Shown here piece after piece: positions 61,201 to 64,000 of a DNA stretch of 64,000 nt. The stretch is from assembly GCF_032854445.1 (NCBI RefSeq), contig NC_088303.1, positions 31,257,501 to 31,321,500 of the forward strand, given 5' to 3'. This stretch comes from Liolophura sinensis (taxonomy: Eukaryota > Mollusca > Polyplacophora > Chitonida > Chitonidae). The notes beneath the pieces were generated by a model that saw only the letters and a list, made by a program, of their open reading frames with translations, was not told the DNA's origin and ran no database searches. Numbering within the stretch: the first letter of the stretch is position 1; every line of letters starts with the position of its first letter. The position numbers were made by a program, and so were the translations under genes.

Positions 61201-62540
61201 ACCATAGTTACATGTTGCGACGCATCGGGGGAACTAGGCTAACCATCACAATAGTACACAAAGACATTCCTTATTTCCAGCCGTACAACCACTCTCGATT
61301 TCTTCTGTACGACTCCTGGGACGACAATATCTTTACATTGCAAGATATCTAACGGCCTGCTCAGCAGTGGCTCTATTCTCCCGTGGACCCTTCTAAAGAC
61401 TCCTTTCAAACTATTCAATTTAGCGTAAAATTCAGTCCTTTGAATAAGGTTAATCGCTCAACTGGCCTGGCATTGCTCCGTTCCTGGAGCCTTTCACGCA
61501 TTTGTGTCAATTTACGACTCGCTCGTTTTCTATAGGTGAAAGATACCTTAATAAACACGGCGAGCGGAAAGAGTGCTTGCGGTAATTAATTCGGACAAAT
61601 TTTCGAATTGTTGTGGTTTCTGTATCGACAAGAATTATCACTTAGAAAAATGTTTTTTCACAAACATTGCAATGCAATAGATCACCCTGGTTCGTGCTAC
61701 TCTGGAGCATATAGTTTATTCTGACCGAGGACCGCCTATATATCACATAAACCGGGTGGGCATGCCTATTCAGGAAATGATATTACGACGCAGATTTCTT
61801 AGACTAAAATTGAATTTATATTCTGGGTTTTAGGTAATAAAGCAAAGTCACAAACTTCCAACAATATTGTACTGCTAGTTGTGACAAGATAACCAACAGA
61901 ATATTATTACGCGGATTTGGGAGGCCTTTGACTTTTTAGGGAAACCATTTAATATGCCATTCAAAGCACAAATCACAATATTCTTTTTATCATGATATCG
62001 CTGAATCAGTGTAAAGTGAAAGATTCGATGTGCATGTGTGCTTGGAACTTTACGTCAAACTTAGTCATATAACGACGACGAGTCACTAGGTGTGGATGCA
62101 TATCTTGTCTCTTCTTTTGGCAGGACGAGTCCATGCCGCTAAAGTGCTGCAGCCACTGAAGTATCATCCCGAAGACACCAGACATGGCATCCCACACAGT
62201 CACATTATACTTACACCGGGCCAACCAGTCCTGTTTCTTTGCTCTAACCTCTCAGTGCGGAGCGCCAAGCAAGGCAACAGCAAGTACCATTTTTGTTCCA
62301 TAACATGGTTTTTCAGAAAATATAGGGGACTATATCAACATATATCGGATTTTTGCATCAACAATTGAGACATCTATAAGCATAAACCAATATGTAAATA
62401 TACTGACCATCTCCGGGACAGCTCTTGCAGCACATGCCCGGGCGGATTTCCGGATCGTCGCACTTTGGCTCTGGACACTGGTTCTTGATGTTACGACACT
62501 CCACTTTACCGTGCTGACTTAAAACACCCTTCTTGATAAC
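43199..62540 (-). CDS. chrd: chordin / short gastrulation (partial, 5' end missing)
   Basis: Secreted extracellular BMP antagonist. In the family, VWC domains bind BMP ligands and CHRD domains separate them; Tolloid-type proteases cleave the protein to release BMP. Seen: 21 coding exons and 20 GT-AG introns, with phases that agree at every junction. The 853 residues read VWC1 second half (1-43), CHRD1 (about 46-189), CHRD2 (190-305), CHRD3 (306-438), CHRD4 (439-565), VWC2 (593-650), VWC3 (665-733), VWC4 (763-825), then a short basic Ser/Thr-rich tail and TAG. Each post-CHRD VWC has ten cysteines, including CxxCxC and CCxxC. With the missing signal peptide and half VWC the total would be about 920-950 residues, the usual chordin length. 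The CHRD domains rule out the chordin-like proteins. Possible N-glycosylation sites are NGT (exon 11) and NVT (exon 13/14 junction). Exon coordinates are given separately. Confidence 0.96.
43628..43790 (-). mobile_element. SINE family 1 variant in the last chordin intron
   Basis: tttacgctgtactcaagaat, ggtgggaggaaaccgggcag, then a non-family segment (aattaaaacgagac; gtaagacacttcattgttaa) shared with the copy at 44278. Confidence 0.82.
44139..44232 (-). CDS. chrd: chordin exon 20: second half of VWC4
   Basis: 94 bp, phase 0 in, phase 1 out; acceptor CTTTTTAG, donor C|GTGAGT. A Lys-rich VWC half with six cysteines, ending PGECCPKCS. It completes the last VWC domain. Confidence 0.95.
44278..44462 (-). 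repeat. partial SINE, same variant, overlapping neither chordin exon
   Basis: cacgccgtactcaagaatat, gcagagcccgggagaaaccc, then aattaaaacgagaag and caagacactttgttaataag, as at 43628. The pair may define a SINE subfamily with a different 5' region or a local duplication. Confidence 0.8.
44617..44714 (-). CDS. chrd: chordin exon 19: first half of VWC4
   Basis: 98 bp, phase 1 in, phase 0 out; acceptor GTTTCAG, donor AAC|GTAAGT. Contains SGSSWHPYVSHFGAMKC and ends CITCKCN, parallel to exon 16. Confidence 0.95.
45377..45457 (-). CDS. chrd: chordin exon 18: linker between VWC3 and VWC4
   Basis: 81 bp, phase 1 in and out; acceptor TCCCCAG, donor G|GTAAGT. Encodes 27 polar residues without cysteine, for example QSIQGDRSTDAG. 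The symmetric phase means it could be skipped without breaking frame. It is called from consensus splice sites and phase only, since the linker is not conserved. Confidence 0.78.
45640..45792 (-). mobile_element. SINE family 1 in chordin intron 17
   Basis: tttgattgttttacgccgta, acggcggccactattatg, ttgctggaagaccttcccac; head missing. Confidence 0.88.
45884..45989 (-). CDS. chrd: chordin exon 17: second half of VWC3
   Basis: 106 bp, phase 0 in, phase 1 out; acceptor TCTTTCAG, donor A|GTGAGT. Six cysteines, ending MDCCKVCP. Confidence 0.95.
46521..46663 (-). CDS. chrd: chordin exon 16: first half of VWC3
   Basis: 143 bp, phase 1 in, phase 0 out; a strong pyrimidine tract before CCTCAG; donor GTT|GTAAGT. 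Has the GTSWHPYIPPFGYVTC core typical of chordin VWC domains and ends CAVCNCV. Confidence 0.96.
46684..47075 (-). mobile_element. SINE family 2B in chordin intron 15
   Basis: Contains tcagtcatatgaccacgagg, gaggtatcatgccgaagaca, acaccgggccacccc and gagcgccaagcgaggcagc, followed by gtaccatttttgttccataa. About 85 bases around 46797-46885 interrupt the usual body. It abuts the poly-G tract. Confidence 0.82.
47085..47103. repeat. 19-base G homopolymer in chordin intron 15
   Basis: Uninterrupted G run on the plus strand (C run in the chordin transcript), next to a SINE. Length may be inaccurate in the assembly. Confidence 0.9.
47300..47495 (-). mobile_element. SINE family 1 in chordin intron 15, diverged
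   Basis: gcgacggcggccatcattat, ctggcagggctcgggggaaa, then an A-box-like end (cacgctaacagctaggccac). The usual cgtactcaag block is deleted. Confidence 0.78.
47687..47780 (-). CDS. chrd: chordin exon 15: second half of VWC2
   Basis: 94 bp, phase 0 in, phase 1 out; acceptor ACCGTCAG, donor G|GTATGT. Six cysteines in the VWC spacing, with PGQCCASCP. Confidence 0.96.
47965..48196 (-). mobile_element. SINE family 1 in chordin intron 14, near full length
   Basis: gttttacgccgtactcaaga, acggtggcaagcattatggt, gaccgcattggtcagaggct, ctagcacgctaaccacaaga. Confidence 0.88.
48503..48688 (-). CDS. chrd: chordin exon 14: linker and first half of VWC2
   Basis: 186 bp, phase 0 in and out; acceptor TTCACCAG, donor AAG|GTACGT. 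It completes an NVT glycosylation motif with exon 13, carries a linker with one Cys, then the first VWC half with four cysteines ending CNTCSCK. Confidence 0.96.
48752..48872 (-). mobile_element. SINE family 1 in chordin intron 13, copy a
   Basis: (TTTA)n, gttttacgccgtgcacaaga, atggtgaaaggaaaccgag; truncated. Confidence 0.82.
48905..49070 (-). mobile_element. SINE family 1 in chordin intron 13, copy b
   Basis: cactcaagaatatttcactt, gtgtggtatgaggaaac, ttccccaggtgcgactggag; strongly diverged, directly behind copy a. Confidence 0.65.
49623..49736 (-). CDS. chrd: chordin exon 13: end of CHRD4
   Basis: 114 bp, phase 0 in and out; acceptor GTTTGCAG, donor AAT|GTAAGT. Encodes a helix-like segment VVRKISEDLYKNLDDG, then VLQVASM and GELRGN, the conserved end of CHRD4 just before the C-terminal VWC block. 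Confidence 0.95.
49959..50203 (-). CDS. chrd: chordin exon 12: CHRD4
   Basis: 245 bp, the largest exon seen; phase 1 in, phase 0 out; acceptor CTTGTTAG, donor AAG|GTGAGG. Contains GNAWFGFDSNCVLHYEIVL, the clearest chordin signature in the window, then a Gly/Pro-rich loop and FGGFSGNK. Confidence 0.96.
50590..50746 (-). CDS. chrd: chordin exon 11: end of CHRD3
   Basis: 157 bp, phase 0 in, phase 1 out; acceptor GTTACAG, donor G|GTCAGT. Starts VNGTYKK with a possible N-glycosylation site. Ends with a region containing AYINVATETH and EIRGHVTEL, the G-x-V closing strand. Confidence 0.94.
51616..51750 (-). CDS. chrd: chordin exon 10: CHRD3
   Basis: 135 bp, phase 0 in and out; acceptor CCTTTCAG, donor TGG|GTAAGC. 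Begins IRLVGLSSKVTKVRLEGAP and carries a basic stretch NRKNKRRK in the loop, then a region ending GFSGW. Confidence 0.95.
51955..52106 (+). mobile_element. SINE family 1 in chordin intron 9, 3' half
   Basis: ctgcagcaacttgcggatgg, tttcccccgggctctattcg, aattcggcgtaaaacactaa, then (AAAT)n. Confidence 0.85.
52118..52190. repeat. short match to the 57.4-57.65 kb AT-rich repeat
   Basis: Shares ataacagaatacatt and a following atcact block with about 57586-57636; located in chordin intron 9. Confidence 0.5.
52510..52652 (+). mobile_element. SINE family 1 in chordin intron 9, next to exon 9
   Basis: ggaaaggtctctcagcaacc, cgccgtcgtataagtgaaat, gagtacggcgcaaaacacca, then (AAAT)n. It ends about ten bases from the donor of exon 9. 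Confidence 0.88.
52663..52769 (-). CDS. chrd: chordin exon 9: start of CHRD3
   Basis: 107 bp, phase 1 in, phase 0 out; acceptor GTTTGCAG, donor AAG|GTAGGA. Encodes TYQATLSGSL, then SGAGAAVFSLLENGRIGYK, parallel to exon 6. A plus-sense SINE lies just downstream in the following intron. Confidence 0.94.
53145..53228 (-). repeat. tRNA-like fragment in chordin intron 8
   Basis: The minus strand has TGTTCGAATCC (B box) after GGTCTCA; no complete cloverleaf is visible. Probably a SINE head relic. Confidence 0.5.
53329..53467 (-). CDS. chrd: chordin exon 8: end of CHRD2
   Basis: 139 bp, phase 0 in, phase 1 out; acceptor GGTTTCAG, donor A|GTAATA (weak but phase-compatible). Contains GVWEKIT and LTVRVISEAGDVLKGSV, the closing strands of the repeat. 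Confidence 0.93.
53777..53856 (-). CDS. chrd: chordin exon 7: CHRD2
   Basis: 80 bp, phase 1 in, phase 0 out; acceptor GTAAATAG, donor GAG|GTAATT. Encodes about 27 residues starting DYARQVLLSI. It is short but needed for phase continuity between exons 6 and 8. Confidence 0.9.
54174..54302 (-). CDS. chrd: chordin exon 6: start of CHRD2
   Basis: 129 bp, phase 1 in and out; acceptor TCTGACAG, donor G|GTAGTT. Reads ETFITLLNP, then SGAGAAMLLTY, then VHYRVYIEGLLPENG. These three strands also occur in CHRD3 and CHRD4. Confidence 0.95.
55356..55497 (-). CDS. chrd: chordin exon 5: end of CHRD1
   Basis: 142 bp, phase 0 in, phase 1 out; acceptor GGTTTTCAG, donor G|GTATGT. Contains VCGVWPKL, then strands ending in GEVAGWI. 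The VCGVW pattern with a G-E-V/L-x-G end is characteristic of CHRD repeats. Confidence 0.95.
55905..56017 (+). mobile_element. SINE family 1 in chordin intron 4, 3' part
   Basis: cctggtttcctcctaccatc, gctgtcgtacaagtgaaata, gcgcaaaacaccaatcat, then ataaata repeats. Confidence 0.82.
56087..56180 (-). CDS. chrd: chordin exon 4: CHRD1
   Basis: 94 bp, phase 2 in, phase 0 out; acceptor ACTTTCAG, donor ATG|GTAAGA. Encodes RYIRFVERDGTVLHEQ, the middle strands of CHRD1. The split Arg codon with exon 3 is in frame. Confidence 0.93.
56410..56509 (-). CDS. chrd: chordin exon 3: CHRD1
   Basis: 100 bp, phase 1 in, phase 2 out; donor AG|GTGAGA. The motif AWGRFFVEKNTLRFSISYS is the typical CHRD strand pattern. 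The chosen acceptor (TTTGTTAG) is the one that keeps phase. A second AG about 24 bases upstream (TATATTTAG) is a possible alternative, so the first residues are less certain than the rest. Confidence 0.88.
57216..57314 (-). CDS. chrd: chordin exon 2: start of CHRD1
   Basis: 99 bp, phase 1 in and out; acceptor CTACACAG, donor CAG|GTAAAT. It encodes residues 45-77, beginning GADFEDVF and ending in the CHRD entry strand RGRARFS. It lies 5.1 kb from the previous exon, the largest intron in the gene. The linker after VWC1 is very short in this model. Confidence 0.93.
57420..57650. repeat. AT-rich repeat of small palindromes in chordin intron 1
   Basis: Alternating aacagaa and ctgttat motifs throughout. 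The end, aataacagaatacattttag with catcactctgacag, resembles 52118-52190 (ataacagaatacattctatc, atcacttagacaacag). Probably a dispersed non-autonomous element; no family named. Confidence 0.55.
58118..58342 (-). mobile_element. SINE family 1 in chordin intron 1, degraded
   Basis: gcattttggtgggagaatta, ttgctggcagaccttcccgc, attgttgagaggttttgg, accacctggctacagagggg. Confidence 0.75.
60811..60940 (-). other. possible alternative exon inside the first visible chordin intron
   Basis: On the minus strand an ATG at 60940 opens 43 codons plus one base to a good donor, AAAA|GTAAGC. The phase (1) would splice in frame to chordin exon 2. The segment is more GC-rich than its surroundings. The peptide is not a convincing signal peptide and matches nothing I know, so this may be chance. 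Confidence 0.15.
62030..62310 (-). mobile_element. SINE family 2B in chordin intron 1
   Basis: Contains ctttacgtcaaacttagtca, tgaagtatcatcccgaagac, acaccgggccaaccagtcct and gcgccaagcaaggcaacagc, then the same gtaccatttttgttcc flank as the 46.7-47.1 kb copy. It lies close to the chordin exon at 62408. Confidence 0.85.
62408..62540 (-). CDS. chrd: chordin exon 1 of those visible: second half of VWC1
   Basis: 133 bp; acceptor CCTTGTAG, donor G|GTCAGTA. Enters in phase 0 and leaves in phase 1. Residues 1-44 carry the six C-terminal VWC cysteines, including the CCKSC motif. The other three VWC domains are all split by a phase-0 intron after CxC, so a preceding exon with the first half of VWC1 is expected upstream. 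I did not find it up to base 64000. Confidence 0.93.
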
Positions 62541-62691
62541 CTACAAGGGAAATACACGTAATGTGTACTACGCGGCATGTTCACAAAATAAAAAATAAAT
62601 GTACACATAGGCAGTGTAAAGAGATATTTGAGTACACAATAAACAGAGGGGACATAGTACCTATGACGAAAACTATATCTTTTGGTTTGTT

Positions 62692-62846
62692 TATTTATTT
62701 ATTTGATTGATGTTTTACGCCGTATTCAAGAATATTTCACTTATACGGCAGCGGACATCAATATGATGGTAGGAAAACGGACAGAGCCCGGAGGGAACCC
62801 ACGGCCATTCGTAGGTTGCTGACAGATCTTCCCACGCACGACCCCT
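62692..62846 (-). mobile_element. SINE family 1, 3' half
   Basis: (TTTA)n, gttttacgccgtattcaaga, ggacagagcccggagggaac, agatcttcccacgcacgac; lies upstream of the first visible chordin exon. Confidence 0.88.
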
Positions 62847-64000
62847 TGGTTTGATTTATACTTCCACATACCTTCACTTCAAATAAAAAAACAAGACAAA
62901 GCGAACAACCTATGGTACATATCACACAAGATCGATTTTGTTAATTGTTCATGTGGCAAATTTCCATGAATTGTATCGTGAATGTTCAAAATGGCCACCA
63001 AAATGTACTGCGATTGTCTCAACCTTTTGGTTGTTTTCACCAACCTTAATTACACACCTATCTTCCGCGTGCACACTGAAGTATATATCAACATGCAATT
63101 ATTTGCCATGACTCTATGTTGGCTTGTGTATTTTGTCATTGATGTACACTGTTCATTAACATTTGTTGCTTTCGTTTCAGAACTCTTTCATGTGTGAATC
63201 AACAGTTTTGAGAGCTTTTAACGCCTTGTTTACATTTTCTCGGGCCTATTGCAATACAAGAGCTATATGGTCACGAAGCCTTGTTTACGAAAATCCTAGG
63301 CTATAGCGGTTTCTGAACTTTGGCACACAAGAGGCTTACTTTTCTTCTTAATTGTGTAAGTATAAAGTGCACGTATTACGTAAACGGCAACGTATTGCCT
63401 GGCTATAATAACAGGTGCTGTTCATTACATGATCAACAGTGCCTAATTAAGAGCCCCTAGCAACAATGACAATTGCCGTTTTCTTTAGCCAGCACGGGGA
63501 AATTGCGTTGGAGTTGAGTGTTTCTAGAATTCCAAGACAAAATGCTTACAACAGGTGCATGATTTGTGTGTAAACTATTATGTAATTCTTTCGAGTAGGC
63601 GAGAAGATGCCCGTTTTGTGCGAGGTTAACAAAAGAACACATGCGCAAGAAAAGAAGACATGCACAATAAAAGGTGAGAATACAGGGTTCTCAAGTGCAT
63701 GTAGAAAAATTGCGGTATTAGCCGAGACTTGATTGTATATCAAAAACTTTCAAGGAATATGGAGCAATTAAGGTCAGTTAACCCGGTCCATGCTTAAGTT
63801 AAAGTGAGCTTTGTGGTGGATGTGTCCGTGTAAAGGTGTTATAGTATGATCGAGTATGAATTGGACGTTGAGACCTGGCATGGCTGGAAATCGGTACATG
63901 AGAGTTTCAAGACATCAGAATATGGCGAACTACAAGAAACTTGTCAACAAGTTGTCAAGAGTCAAACAAACTTATTGGGTGAATATATGCGATCAACTTA

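Larger units (their letters stand above)
57315..62407 (-). other. largest chordin intron (5.1 kb)
   Basis: Phase-1 intron between the VWC1 and CHRD1 exons. It holds a degraded SINE at 58.1-58.3 kb, a palindrome-rich AT repeat at 57.4-57.65 kb, a GC-richer segment with a 130-codon minus-strand open frame at 60.6-61.0 kb, a family-2 SINE at 62.0-62.3 kb and otherwise unremarkable AT-rich DNA. Its size and position make it a candidate for cis-regulatory elements, which is inference. Confidence 0.6.

Noticed and set aside
1-64000. Bacterial operons, CRISPR arrays, phage or plasmid modules
   Set aside because: Intron-split coding, SINEs and satellite DNA show animal nuclear sequence; no direct-repeat-spacer arrays are present.
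62541-64000. First half of chordin VWC1 or a signal-peptide exon upstream of 62540
   Set aside because: I scanned the minus strand for a CxxCxC end in phase 0 with a donor and found none; the exon is probably outside the window.

Overview
The window is animal nuclear DNA: AT-rich, intron-rich and full of tRNA-derived SINEs. The SINE families, the intron density and the one identifiable gene suggest a marine lophotrochozoan, most likely a mollusc. That placement is inference. I see no bacterial-type operons, CRISPR arrays, rRNA genes or complete functional tRNA genes.

Right part (about 43.2-62.5 kb, minus strand): one large gene that I could assemble exon by exon. Twenty-one coding exons are joined by 20 GT-AG introns, and the reading phase is consistent at every junction. 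They encode 853 residues ending at a TAG. The order is the second half of a first VWC domain, four CHRD domains, then three more VWC domains, each split over two exons. This is chordin (Drosophila Sog), the secreted BMP antagonist that sets the dorsoventral axis. The 5' end (signal peptide, first half of VWC1, promoter) is not recognisable in the window and probably lies beyond base 64000. At least eleven SINE copies sit in the introns, in both orientations.

Left and middle part (1-43 kb): no confidently identified protein gene. It holds (i) a satellite-like array of about 32 monomers at 7.6-10.5 kb in two subfamilies (89 bp and 91 bp); (ii) a 36-bp minisatellite at 22 kb that is open on both strands; (iii) a direct duplication of about 2.46 kb at 25.9-31.0 kb; (iv) an inverted repeat of about 150 bp at 16.0/17.5 kb; (v) many SINEs of two families, two of them with clear target-site duplications; (vi) a small segmental duplication at 33.2/35.0 kb; and (vii) a few weak gene candidates, namely a signal-peptide-like first exon at 22.95-23.03 kb and a stop-containing exon relic at 40.3-40.6 kb.

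Most other open frames, including all those in the satellite, are by-products of repeats. SINE strand is given with the tRNA-like head as the 5' end, and boundaries of diverged copies are approximate to about 10-20 bases.
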